From Streptomyces davaonensis JCM 4913 (lineage in GTDB: Bacteria > Actinomycetota > Actinomycetes > Streptomycetales > Streptomycetaceae), in NCBI RefSeq assembly GCF_000349325.1, contig NC_020504.1:1584053-1648052 (forward strand): 64,000 nt of DNA. The letters are read 5' to 3'. Positions 35,063 to 47,358 of the stretch are shown one piece after another. The first letter of the stretch is position 1, and the number at the start of each line of letters is the position of its first letter. The notes below the pieces were generated by a model. That model was not told the DNA's origin, searched no databases, and saw only the letters and a program-made list of their open reading frames with translations. The translations under genes and the position numbers were made by a program.

Positions 35063-35128
35063 GTGCGCACCGTCATCGCTGTCGTCGTCCCCTGGGCGCG
35101 GTTCGACGTGATCCTCGTGTCTTCGTGA
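35063..35128 (+). CDS. 21-residue leader peptide upstream of the EF-G-like gene
   Basis: A GTG at 35063 has GGGAGG 6 bp upstream and opens a 21-codon frame, VRTVIAVVVPWARFDVILVS and a final Ser, before TGA. It ends 161 bp before the main start. Between them lie hairpins, the clearest at 35186-35213. Short leader ORFs of this sort precede many ribosome-targeting antibiotic resistance genes, where ribosome stalling during leader translation opens the downstream gene. I infer such attenuation control. The peptide itself probably has no other role. Confidence 0.6.
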   Translation: MRTVIAVVVPWARFDVILVSS

Positions 35129-35185
35129 GCCCGGTGCCCGCCGCGCGGCCGGCACTGGAGAACCCGGTCGAAGACCGTCGCTGAG

Positions 35186-35213
35186 CCCTGCCCCGCCGCT
35201 GTCCGGCGCAGGG
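35186..35213 (+). promoter_or_regulatory. Hairpin between leader ORF and EF-G-like gene
   Basis: CCCTG (35186-35190) pairs with CAGGG (35209-35213), with an inner CGCC/GGCG stem and small bulge. It lies 58 bp after the leader stop and 77 bp before the main GTG. It could act as an attenuator stem. No U-run follows, so a Rho-independent stop is not obvious. Confidence 0.45.
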
Positions 35214-35289
35214 TGCGATTCCTCGGGCTTCGGCCGCCCATCGCGCTGCCTCTTCACCACTCACGACACACGAAGAAGGGCCTCAGGCC

Positions 35290-37365
35290 GTGCGTACCGA
35301 CCTCACACTCCGCGCGCTCAAAGCCGTCCGCAACCTCGGCATCCTCGCCCACGTGGACGCCGGCAAGACCACCGTGACCGAGCGGATCCTGTTCCTGACC
35401 GGCGCCGTCCACAAGCGGGGCGAGGTGCACGAGGGCACCACCGTCACCGACTTCGACTCCCAGGAACGCGACCGGGGCATCACCATCTTCGCGGCGGCGG
35501 TCAGCTGCGACTGGGACGGGCACCGGATCAACCTCATCGACACCCCGGGCCACGTGGACTTCGCCGACGAGGTGACGCGCTCGCTGCGCGTCCTCGACGG
35601 CGCGGTGGCGGTGTTCGACGCCGTCGCGGGCGTCGAACCGCAGAGCGAGGCGGTCTGGCGGGAGGCCGACCGGCACGGGGTGCCGCGCCTGGCGTTCGTG
35701 AACAAGATGGACCGCGCGGGCGCCGACCTGGACTCGGCCGTCGCGTCGATCCGGGAACGGCTGGGCGCCACGCCCCTGGTGGTGCAGTTGCCGATCGGCC
35801 GCGAGGAGGGGTTCGAGGGCGTCGTCGACCTGGTCCGGATGCGGGCCGTCGTGTGGCCCCCGGACACCGGCGCGCACGAGGAACGCCAGGTGCCCGAGGC
35901 ACTGCGCGCCGAGGCGCTGCGGCGCCGCCGGGCCCTGGACGAGGCCGTCGCCGAACTGCACCCCCAGGCACTGGAGGAGTACTGCGCCGGCTCGGCGGTC
36001 TCGGAGGCGACGCTGCGCGCGGCACTGCGCGAACTGACCCACGCGGGTGAGGCCGTGGTGGTGCTGTGCGGTTCGGCGTACCGCAATCGCGGCATCGAGC
36101 CGTTGCTCCAGGCCGTGGTGGCGTATCTGCCGTCGCCAGCGGACGTCCCGGCCGTGCGCGGCACGATCGACGGTACGGAGCAGGAGCGTGCCGCCGATCC
36201 CGCCGCGCCCCTGGCCGCGCTGGCCTTCAAGGTGCACGCGGCGCCGACCGGCCGGATGACGTACCTGCGGATCTATTCGGGAGTGCTGCGGAAGGGGGAC
36301 ACGGTGCTGGACATGGGCGTCCGGCGCACCGAACGGGTCGGCCGCATCCTGCGGGTGCAGGCCGACCGGCACACCGAGACGGACGTGGCCGTGGCCGGGG
36401 ACATCGTCGCCGTGATCGGCCCGAAGTCGGCGCGTGCCGGTACGACCCTGTGCGCCCCCTCGGCGCCGCTCGTGCTGGAACCGCCCACCACGGCCGACCC
36501 GGTGGTCTCGGTGGCCGTCGAGGCCCGCCTCGGCCAGGACACCGACCGGCTGGCCTCGGCGCTGGCCCGGCTGGCGGAGGAGGATCCGTCGCTGGTCGTG
36601 CGGACCGATCCGGAGACCGGCCAGACGCTGCTGTCGGGCCTGGGCGAGCTGCACCTGGAGGTGGCGGTGGAGAAGCTGCGCCGCGACCGGGGCCTGGAGG
36701 TCTCGGTCGGCCGCCCGCAGGTGTCGTACCGGGAGACCGTGGTCCGCGGGGTGGCGGGGCTGGTGTACCGGCACGTCAAGCAGGACGGCGGCGCCGGGCA
36801 GTTCGCCCATGTGGTGCTGGACGTCGAGCCGTTGGACGCTCCGGACGGCGAGGCCGGTTTCGCGTTCGCTTCGACGGTGGTCGGCGGCCGGGTCCCGCGG
36901 GAATTCGTCCGCGCGGTCGAGGCCGGTTGCCGGGACGCGCTGGCGGAGGGTCCGCTGGGCGGTCATCCGGTGACCGGCGTGCGGGTCACGCTCACCGACG
37001 GGGCCACGCACTCCAAGGACTCCTCGGAGCTCGCGTTCCGCGCCGCCGGCCGGTTCGGACTGCGGGAAGCCCTGCGGTCCTGCGAGATGCGGCTGCTGGA
37101 GCCGGTCGCCGAGGTGACGGTGACCGTGCCCGAGGACTCCGTGGGTGCCGTCCTGGGCGATCTGGCGGCGCGCCGCGGACGGGTGTCGGCGTCGGCGACC
37201 CGGGGCGGTACGGCGGTGGTGACCGCGACGGTTCCGCTGGCCGAACTGTTCGGCTACGCCTCGCGCCTGCGCGGCCGCACCCAGGGCCGGGGCACGTTCA
37301 CCACCCGCCCGGCGGGCTACGCGGAGGTTCCGCAGAGCCTGACGGCGGCGGCGACGGGCCAGTAG
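35290..37365 (+). CDS. Elongation factor G paralogue / ribosomal-protection-type GTPase
   Basis: A 691-residue translational GTPase, close to EF-G in length. GTPase motifs are HVDAGKTT (residues 21-28), RGITI (switch I), DTPGH and NKMD. Domain II follows with [21 protein letters not shown], then III, then IV with [11 protein letters not shown] and [18 protein letters not shown], and a C-terminal domain V. It differs from the housekeeping FusA and resembles the extra EF-G copies and TetM/OtrA-type relatives of Streptomyces. It may rescue or protect ribosomes from an inhibitor. The leader ORF upstream supports inducible expression. The GTG start has AAGGG about 9 bp upstream. Confidence 0.88.
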   Translation: MRTDLTLRALKAVRNLGILAHVDAGKTTVTERILFLTGAVHKRGEVHEGTTVTDFDSQERDRGITIFAAAVSCDWDGHRINLIDTPGHVDFADEVTRSLRVLDGAVAVFDAVAGVEPQSEAVWREADRHGVPRLAFVNKMDRAGADLDSAVASIRERLGATPLVVQLPIGREEGFEGVVDLVRMRAVVWPPDTGAHEERQVPEALRAEALRRRRALDEAVAELHPQALEEYCAGSAVSEATLRAALRELTHAGEAVVVLCGSAYRNRGIEPLLQAVVAYLPSPADVPAVRGTIDGTEQERAADPAAPLAALAFKVHAAPTGRMTYLRIYSGVLRKGDTVLDMGVRRTERVGRILRVQADRHTETDVAVAGDIVAVIGPKSARAGTTLCAPSAPLVLEPPTTADPVVSVAVEARLGQDTDRLASALARLAEEDPSLVVRTDPETGQTLLSGLGELHLEVAVEKLRRDRGLEVSVGRPQVSYRETVVRGVAGLVYRHVKQDGGAGQFAHVVLDVEPLDAPDGEAGFAFASTVVGGRVPREFVRAVEAGCRDALAEGPLGGHPVTGVRVTLTDGATHSKDSSELAFRAAGRFGLREALRSCEMRLLEPVAEVTVTVPEDSVGAVLGDLAARRGRVSASATRGGTAVVTATVPLAELFGYASRLRGRTQGRGTFTTRPAGYAEVPQSLTAAATGQ

Positions 37366-37374
37366 CCCGCGGCT

Positions 37375-37412
37375 GAGCCGGTCCGGCACTCAGAGGAGTG
37401 CCGGACCGGCTC
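37375..37412 (+). terminator. Strong 17-bp hairpin terminator after the EF-G-like gene
   Basis: GAGCCGGTCCGGCACTC (37375-37391) and GAGTGCCGGACCGGCTC (37396-37412) are perfect complements around an AGAG loop, beginning 10 bp after the stop codon. The stem alone should halt transcription. Confidence 0.85.
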
Positions 37413-37478
37413 GTCGGTTCGTGAGTTCATCACCGCCTTCCCAGACCCCTCCCGAGCACTCACCCCTACGATGACCCG

Positions 37479-38819
37479 GTGATCGACAACGTGAGCGGCC
37501 GCAGCTATCACGTGCAGCGCTGGGCGGCGAGGGCGGCGCTGACGGCGGCCGCGCTCGCCGTGCTCCTGCCGCTCGTCTACGGCGGACTCATCGGCCTGCT
37601 GCTGCTCCTGGTCGGGGCCCTCGGTCTGGTCGTGGCGGTGGCCGCGGTGTGGTGGACGGTAAGTCTTCGCGGGCCCCTGCGGTGGGTGGCGGCACTGGTG
37701 GCGCTGATCGTCCCCGCGTGTGTCGTCGCCGTCTTCGCCACGACCCTCTTCTGGGCACTGCCCTTGTCGCTGGCGCTGTGGGGCGTCGCCGTCTGGTGCG
37801 GGCGGTACGCCCTGCGCGGCACCGGAATGCACAGGGTGCGCGAACGCCGGTGCCCGCCGCCCGAGCGGCCGTACCTGATCATGAACCCGCGCTCGGGCGG
37901 CGGGAAGGTCGTCCGGTTCGGGCTGCGGGAGCGGGCCGAACAGCTCGGCGCGCGGGTCGTTCTGCTCGACCCGGCGCATCCGCAGGACGTGACCGAGCTG
38001 GCCCGCGCCGCCGTCGCCGAGGGCGCCGATCTGCTCGGGGTCGCGGGCGGCGACGGCACCCAGGCGCTGGTCGCGGCCGTCGCCGCCGAGCACGGACTGC
38101 CGTTCCTGGTCATCAGCGCCGGCACCCGCAACCACTTCGCCCTGGACCTCGGCCTGGACCGCGACGACCCCGCCGCCTGCCTGGAGGCGCTGACCGACGG
38201 GGTGGAGCTCCGCGTCGACCTGGGGTTCGCCGCTGACCGGCCGTTCGTGAACAACGCCTCCTTCGGCGCGTACGCGGCGATCGTGCAGCACCCCTCGTAC
38301 CGGGACGACAAGCTCGGCACCAGCTTGGAGCTGCTGCCGGATCTCCTCACCGGGCGGCACGGGCCGCGGCTCACCGCCCGCGCGGGCGAGGTCACCCTCG
38401 ACGCCCCGCAGGCCGTCCTGGTGAGCAACAACCCTTACCGGACCGGCGAGCCGTTCGGGTTCGGGCGGCGCGACCGGCTCGACATGGGAGTGCTCGGGGT
38501 CCTGGGAGTCCGGGTGGAGAACGCCGCCGAGGCCGCCGCGCTGGTGCTCGACCCGGCCCCGGCCGGGCTCACCGTCCACACCGCCCGCGAGGTCGTCGTG
38601 GAGAACGCCGACGGCGCGGAGGTCGAGGTGGGCCTGGACGGCGAGGCGCTGGTCCTGCCCTCGCCGGTCCGCTGCCGCGTCGAGCCCGGCGCCCTGCGCG
38701 TCCGCGTACCGCGCAAGCGCCCCGGGCTCGCCCGGCGTGAACCGGCCCTGGACTGGCGCCGGTTGAGAAAGCTGGCCGCGACAGTCGGGCGTACGGCCGC
38801 TCCCAAGCGCCGGTTCTGA
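37479..38819 (+). CDS. Diacylglycerol-kinase-family lipid kinase with N-terminal membrane helices
   Basis: A 446-residue protein. Residues 17-115 form about four hydrophobic helices (LTAAALAVLLPLVYGGLIGL, ALVALIVPACVVAVF, FWALPLSLALWGVAVW). The DAGK catalytic domain starts at YLIMNPRSGGGK (about 132) and has the nucleotide loop VAGGDGTQ (about 190) and SAGTRNHFALDLGL. The C-terminal half is the beta-sandwich of YegS/DgkB-type kinases. It would phosphorylate a lipid such as diacylglycerol or sphingoid-like alcohol at the membrane. The fused membrane part is less common in the family. It is monocistronic between a terminator and the convergent beta-galactosidase gene. Confidence 0.88.
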   Translation: MIDNVSGRSYHVQRWAARAALTAAALAVLLPLVYGGLIGLLLLLVGALGLVVAVAAVWWTVSLRGPLRWVAALVALIVPACVVAVFATTLFWALPLSLALWGVAVWCGRYALRGTGMHRVRERRCPPPERPYLIMNPRSGGGKVVRFGLRERAEQLGARVVLLDPAHPQDVTELARAAVAEGADLLGVAGGDGTQALVAAVAAEHGLPFLVISAGTRNHFALDLGLDRDDPAACLEALTDGVELRVDLGFAADRPFVNNASFGAYAAIVQHPSYRDDKLGTSLELLPDLLTGRHGPRLTARAGEVTLDAPQAVLVSNNPYRTGEPFGFGRRDRLDMGVLGVLGVRVENAAEAAALVLDPAPAGLTVHTAREVVVENADGAEVEVGLDGEALVLPSPVRCRVEPGALRVRVPRKRPGLARREPALDWRRLRKLAATVGRTAAPKRRF

Positions 38820-38847
38820 TCAGTCGGCCGCCGCAGGCCCCCTCGCG

Positions 38848-42768
<3,921 letters not shown>

Positions 42769-42784
42769 CTAGGTCGCGGGACGA

Positions 42785-44698
42785 CTACGCCACGGCGATC
42801 TCCGTCGCGTCGGCGGGTCGCTCCTCGTCGTCGCCGGAGCGCTCCTCGAACTGCGTCCGGTACAGCTCGGCGTACCGTCCCTCGGCGGCCAGCAGTTCGT
42901 CGTGGGTGCCGCGTTCGACGATCCGGCCGTCCTCGACGACCAGGATCAGGTCGGCGGCCCGTACGGTCGACAGCCGGTGCGCGATGACCACCGCGGTCCT
43001 GCCCTCCAGTGCCTCGGCGAGGGCCTCCTGGACGGCGGCCTCGGAGGTGTTGTCGAGGTGGGCGGTGGCCTCGTCGAGGATGACGACGCGCTGCCGGGCC
43101 AGCAGCAGCCGGGCGATGGTCATCCGCTGGCGCTCACCGCCGGAGAGCCGGTAGCCGCGCTCGCCGACCACCGTGTCCAGACCGTCCGGCAGGGACCGGA
43201 CGAGGTCGTCGAGGCGGGAGCGGCGCAGCGCGTCCCACAGTTCGTCGTCGCTCGCGGTGGGCCGGGCCAGCAACAGGTTGGCGCGGACGCTGTCGTGGAA
43301 CAGATGGCCGTCCTGGGTGACCATGCCGAGGGTCTCACGCAGGGACCGGGCGCTCACCTCACGGACGTCGACCCCGCCGAGGCGTACGGTGCCGCCGTCG
43401 ACGTCGTACAGGCGGGGCAGCAGGCTCGCGATCGTCGACTTGCCCGCGCCGGAGGAGCCGACGAGGGCGACCGTCTGGCCGGGTTCGGCGCGGAAGGACA
43501 GTCCGCGCAGGACCTCGGAGCCGCCCCGGGTGTCGAGGGCCGCGACCTCTTCCAGGGAGGCAAGGGAAACCTTGTCGGCGGAGGGGTAGCCGAAGCGGAC
43601 GTCGGTGAACTCCACGGAAACCGGACCGTCGGGGATCTCCTTGGCGTCGGGCCGGTCCTGGATGAGCGGTTCGAGGTCGAGCACCTCGAAGACCCGCTCG
43701 AAGCTGACCAGAGCGCTCATGACCTCCACACGGGCCCCGGCGAGGGAGGTCAGCGGGGCGTAGAGGCGGGTCAGGAGCAGGGCGAGGGCGACCACGGCGC
43801 CGGGTTCGAGGCTGCCGTTCAGGGCGAACCAGCCGCCGAGGCCGTAGACCAGGGCGAGTGCGAGAGCGGAGACCAGGGTCAGGGCGGTGATGAACGCCGA
43901 CTGTGCGGTGGCGGTGCGGACCCCGATCTCGGCGACCCGGCGGGCGCGGGCGGCGAACTCCTCGGACTCCTGCTCGGGGCGGCCGAAGAGCTTGACCAGG
44001 GTGGCGCCGGGGGCCGAGAAGCGCTCGGTCATGCGGGTGCCCATCGCGGCGTTGAGGGTGGCCGCCTCCCGGGTCATGTTCGCCATCCGGCGGCCCATGC
44101 GGCGGGCCGGGATCACGAACACCGGGAGCAGCACCAGCGCGAGCAGGGTGATCTGCCAGGAGAGCGTGAGCATCACGACCAGGGTCAGCAGCAGCGTGAC
44201 CAGATTGCTCACCACTCCGGAGAGGGTGTTGCTGAAGGCGCGCTGGGCGCCGATGACGTCGTTGTTGAGACGGGAGACCAGCGCTCCCGTACGAGTACGT
44301 GTGAAGAACGCGACCGGCATGCGCTGCACATGATCGAACACGGCCGTCCGAAGATCGAGGATGAGTCCCTCCCCGAGCGTCGCCGAAAGCCGCCGGGCGA
44401 GGATGCCCAGCGCCGCCTCCAGGACCGCGATGAGGGCGATCAGCAGGGCCAGCCGTACGACCCTGCTCTCGTCGTCGCCCGACACGATCGCGTCGACGAC
44501 CTTGCCGGCCAGGACGGGCGTCGCCACGGCGAGCAGTGCGGTGACCACCCCCAGGCCCACGAACTGCGCGATGCGCGCCCGGTGCGGGCGGGCGAAGCCG
44601 CCGATGCGGCGCAGGGTCTCGCGCGCGAAGGGTCGGCGCTCCTGCTCGGCGGTCATGACGGAGTGCAGTTGCATCCAGGCTGTGGTCTCCATGCTCAT
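42785..44698 (-). CDS. ABC exporter (fused permease-ATPase), SoxR-box controlled
   Basis: A 637-residue half-transporter. Six helices lie in about 40-330, and the nucleotide-binding domain carries Walker A ALVGSSGAGKST, the signature LSGGERQRMT and Walker B RVVILDEATAHLD. It would work as a homodimer exporting drugs or lipids. The promoter has a SoxR-type dyad (44714-44733). In S. coelicolor, SoxR activates a small set of genes including an ABC transporter (EcaD, SCO7008) when redox-active antibiotics are present, so this is a likely orthologue. The promoter places +1 at about the ATG at 44698, which suggests a leaderless mRNA; the ATG at 44692 is an alternative. Confidence 0.92.
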   Translation of the reverse strand: MSMETTAWMQLHSVMTAEQERRPFARETLRRIGGFARPHRARIAQFVGLGVVTALLAVATPVLAGKVVDAIVSGDDESRVVRLALLIALIAVLEAALGILARRLSATLGEGLILDLRTAVFDHVQRMPVAFFTRTRTGALVSRLNNDVIGAQRAFSNTLSGVVSNLVTLLLTLVVMLTLSWQITLLALVLLPVFVIPARRMGRRMANMTREAATLNAAMGTRMTERFSAPGATLVKLFGRPEQESEEFAARARRVAEIGVRTATAQSAFITALTLVSALALALVYGLGGWFALNGSLEPGAVVALALLLTRLYAPLTSLAGARVEVMSALVSFERVFEVLDLEPLIQDRPDAKEIPDGPVSVEFTDVRFGYPSADKVSLASLEEVAALDTRGGSEVLRGLSFRAEPGQTVALVGSSGAGKSTIASLLPRLYDVDGGTVRLGGVDVREVSARSLRETLGMVTQDGHLFHDSVRANLLLARPTASDDELWDALRRSRLDDLVRSLPDGLDTVVGERGYRLSGGERQRMTIARLLLARQRVVILDEATAHLDNTSEAAVQEALAEALEGRTAVVIAHRLSTVRAADLILVVEDGRIVERGTHDELLAAEGRYAELYRTQFEERSGDDEERPADATEIAVA

Positions 44699-44705
44699 GC
44701 GAGAG

Positions 44706-44736
44706 AAGGTAGAACCTCAAGCATCCTTGAGGTCAA
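44706..44736 (-). promoter_or_regulatory. SoxR box in a MerR-type promoter with 19-bp spacer
   Basis: On the minus strand, -35 TTGACC (44736-44731) and -10 TACCTT (44711-44706) are 19 bp apart, the long spacing of MerR-family promoters. The spacer holds the dyad ACCTCAAG-GATG-CTTGAGGT (44714-44733). Its arms CCTCAAG/CTTGAGG are those of the known SoxR site. SoxR twisting of such a promoter activates transcription when its Fe-S cluster is oxidised. Confidence 0.9.
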
Positions 44737-44770
44737 TCGGTTTACGGGGACCACCCGTACGAAGGTCCCG

Positions 44771-45814
44771 ATGACGGGCGGACGTAAGCCGGAAGCCCCG
44801 ATTCGGCAACCCGCAGTTGGGACGGTGCGGAGAACCTCTCCGAATGTGACAGCGGTACAGCTCCCCGACCCGCCCAAGGCCAGACGGCGCCTGCCCGTCC
44901 GGCAGATCCTGTGTCTGCTCCCGCTGGTGCTGGTCGCGGTGGTGGCGGTGCGGCACCGTGACGTGCTCGCCGAGGGATTCGCGCATCTGGGCACCGCCGA
45001 GTGGCCCTGGCTGCTGGCGGCGGCCGGCGCGACCTGCCTGACCTGGGTGGCCGCGGCCTGCTGCCGCCAGGGGGCGGTTGTAGAACGACTGCCGTCCGCC
45101 CGACTGCTGGCGACGCAGTTCGCGGCAGGCGCCGCGAACCACCTACTACCGACAGGCCTGGGCGCAAGCGCGGTAAACCTGCGCTTCATGACGGTATGCG
45201 GCCTACCGCTGGCCCGCTCCTCGGCGGCGATAGCCCTCTACCTCCTGGCCGAGTCCATAGGCCGCGTAGCCCTGCTGGCCGCGCTGCTGCTGGCCTTCCC
45301 CGACGCGCTGCGGCTGAGCACCTTGCTGCCGGAGGGTGCGATGGCCCCGCTGGTCATCACGGTGATCGTGACAGTGCTGGTTGTGGCAGGCGTACTGATG
45401 CTGATCCGTCGCGTCCGCACCACCGTGGTCTCCTTCCTCCGTACGGCCCTCGGTGAGGCCCGCTCGGTGCACACCCGGGCCTCCCGGGCGTTCGCCCTGT
45501 GGGGCGGCGCGTTCGCCTTCCCGGCGCTCCAGGCGGCCGGACTGGTCGCGGTGGGCGAGGCGTTGGGCCTGGACGTGCCGCCGCTGCACATGGCGGTCGC
45601 CTATCTCGCGGCCACGGTCGCGGTCGCGCTGGTCCCCACCCCGGGCGGTATCGGCTCGGTCGAGGCGGCGCTGATCGTGGCGCTGGTGGCGGCGGGCGGC
45701 CCGGCGGCCGTGGCGACGGCGGTGGTGCTGGCGTACCGGATCATCACGGTCTGGCTGCCGATCCTGCCGGGGGCGCTGACGCTGGGGGCGCTGGTGCGCT
45801 GGAAGGTCATCTGA
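44771..45814 (+). CDS. LPG-synthase-type polytopic membrane protein (UPF0104/MprF N-domain-like)
   Basis: From ATG 44771 (GAAGG 5 bp upstream) the product has 347 residues; a GTG at 44846 would give 322. Eight or so helices cover the protein from ILCLLPLVLVAVVAV to the end. The family pattern is visible in LLPTGLGASAVNLRFMTVCGL and LVPTPGGIGSVEAALIVALVAAG. These flippase-like domains occur alone or at the front of MprF lysyl-phosphatidylglycerol synthases and in glycosyl-lipid handling. The role here is open. It is divergent from the SoxR-controlled exporter and shares its short promoter region. Confidence 0.82.
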   Translation: MTGGRKPEAPIRQPAVGTVRRTSPNVTAVQLPDPPKARRRLPVRQILCLLPLVLVAVVAVRHRDVLAEGFAHLGTAEWPWLLAAAGATCLTWVAAACCRQGAVVERLPSARLLATQFAAGAANHLLPTGLGASAVNLRFMTVCGLPLARSSAAIALYLLAESIGRVALLAALLLAFPDALRLSTLLPEGAMAPLVITVIVTVLVVAGVLMLIRRVRTTVVSFLRTALGEARSVHTRASRAFALWGGAFAFPALQAAGLVAVGEALGLDVPPLHMAVAYLAATVAVALVPTPGGIGSVEAALIVALVAAGGPAAVATAVVLAYRIITVWLPILPGALTLGALVRWKVI

Positions 45815-45860
45815 CCGATCGGTAACCTGCGGGGCCGACCCATGGAAAGGGGCCCCTGTC

Positions 45861-46625
45861 ATGCCGGTCCGCGTCGAACGCCAGGGACACGTCACCACCG
45901 TCGTCCTGTCCCGCCCCGAGGCCCGCAATGCGGTGGACGGCCCGACGGCGGCGGAACTGGCGGCCGCGTTCCGGGAGTTCGAGGCCGATGAAGAAGCCCG
46001 AGTGGCGGTGCTGTGGGGCGAGGGAGGCACCTTCTGCGCGGGCGCGGACCTGAAGGCCCTGGGCACCGAGCGGAGCAACCAGGTCACCGAGGACGGTGAC
46101 GGCCCGATGGGCCCGACCCGGATGCGGCTGTCCAAGCCGGTGATTGCGGCGGTCGCCGGGCACGCGGTGGCCGGGGGCCTGGAACTGGCGCTCTGGTGCG
46201 ATCTGCGGGTGGCCGAGGAGGACGCCGTCTTCGGTGTCTTCTGCCGCCGCTGGGGCGTGCCCCTGATCGACGGCGGCACGGTACGGCTGCCCCGGCTGAT
46301 CGGCACGAGCCGCGCCATGGACCTGATCCTCACCGGCCGCCCGGTCCCGGCGCGGGAGGCGTACGAGATCGGCCTGGCCAACCGCGTCGTCCCCACCGGC
46401 ACGGCACGCGCGGAGGCGGAGGCCCTGGCGGCCACGATCGCCGCGTTCCCGCAGGCGTGCCTGCGCGCAGACCGGGCGTCCGTCCTCGATCAGGAGGGGT
46501 TGGGCGAGGAGGAGGCGCTGCGGTCGGAACTGGGGCATGGGGTGGGCGTGTTGGCGGAGAGTCTGGAGGGGGCGGCGCGGTTTTCGGCGGGGGCGGGGCG
46601 GCACGGGGCGTTCGGGGAGAGGTGA
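45861..46625 (+). CDS. Enoyl-CoA hydratase/isomerase-family (crotonase) protein
   Basis: A 254-residue crotonase; ATG follows GAAAGGGG. The oxyanion-hole segments are FCAGADLKAL (residues 58-67) and AGHAVAGGLELALWCDLRVA. The first catalytic Glu of hydratases is kept (Glu108 in GLELA), but the position of the second, 20 residues later, is Cys128 (FGVFC). So plain hydration of enoyl-CoA is doubtful; isomerase, decarboxylase or hydrolase chemistry are options within the family. It stands 46 bp after the membrane protein gene, possibly in one transcript. Confidence 0.87.
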   Translation: MPVRVERQGHVTTVVLSRPEARNAVDGPTAAELAAAFREFEADEEARVAVLWGEGGTFCAGADLKALGTERSNQVTEDGDGPMGPTRMRLSKPVIAAVAGHAVAGGLELALWCDLRVAEEDAVFGVFCRRWGVPLIDGGTVRLPRLIGTSRAMDLILTGRPVPAREAYEIGLANRVVPTGTARAEAEALAATIAAFPQACLRADRASVLDQEGLGEEEALRSELGHGVGVLAESLEGAARFSAGAGRHGAFGER

Positions 46626-46661
46626 GGGTGATCAGGGGTGGGGCTGTGCTTTTGGGTGCTG

Positions 46662-47051
46662 TCAGCTCGGGCGGCGGGGCTGTGCGGCGAGTCCACCCGG
46701 TGCCGAGGTGAGCGGGCCCGGCGGCGCGTGGGAGGCGAGCAAGGCGCGTAGTTCCGCTGCGGCGCGGTCGCGTTCGGGCGCTGCCATATTCTCCAGGGCC
46801 ATCGTGAAGCGGGCCTGCCAGACCCCCTGTTGCAGGCTGCGAATCTGTTCGGAGTCCGATGCGTCGCTTGCCACCAGAGCCGCAGCCGCCTCGTCCAGGC
46901 GCTCCATCTCGCGGCCCTCCACCTGCGCGTCGCCCCGACCCAGCCAGCGTGCCACGGCCTGCTGGAGGCCCTGCCACGCGTCCGTCCCGGCCGCCTCGAC
47001 CACCGCACCGCCACCGGCCGCCGCCAACGCCAACGCTGCCTCGCCGAGCAT
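46662..47051 (-). CDS. Hypothetical helical protein, 129 residues
   Basis: The ATG at 47051 follows GGAGGG by 4 bp. The product is alanine-rich and mainly helical: MLGEAALALAAAGGGAVVEAAGTDAWQG, then QQAVARWLGRGDAQVEGREMERLDEAAAALVASDASD and ERDRAAAELRALLASH, with a Pro/Gly-rich end. The first 20 residues are moderately hydrophobic and could contact a membrane or pack as a helix. I recognise the TDAWQGLxxAVARWLGRGD pattern as a recurrent Streptomyces small protein sometimes seen beside effector genes; the function is unknown. Confidence 0.65.
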   Translation of the reverse strand: MLGEAALALAAAGGGAVVEAAGTDAWQGLQQAVARWLGRGDAQVEGREMERLDEAAAALVASDASDSEQIRSLQQGVWQARFTMALENMAAPERDRAAAELRALLASHAPPGPLTSAPGGLAAQPRRPS

Positions 47052-47358
47052 CAGGCCCTCCCCCGCGCCGCCTCCGTCCCCACGACGGTAACGGCGCACA
47101 GCCGCCCATGGCAGCCGCGTCACGGACCAGGCGGGCGCACGAAGGCGCACGGTCGCGCCGGGCCTGCGCCCCCAGCCGCCCCCGTACGGCCGTGGACCTG
47201 GTGCGAACTGCTGTGCGGGATACGGCAGGATGAGCCGTCGCGCCCGGTCGGCGCGCGACGGTACAGTCCGGAATTCGAGCAGGTGACTAAGTGACGAAAC
47301 TTCACATCCGGCCGACGGCGGAGCGATTCGCCGCCGCTTCTCTTCCCGGAGGTGACCG
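47052..47358. other. Divergent intergenic region of 307 bases with a 9-bp hairpin
   Basis: It must hold the promoters of the hypothetical gene (minus) and the MscS gene (plus). The one clear structure is CCGTCGCGC (47235-47243) paired perfectly with GCGCGACGG (47253-47261). A GTACAG box (47261-47266) sits beside it and might be a -10. No further ORF with a ribosome-binding site is seen. Confidence 0.45.
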
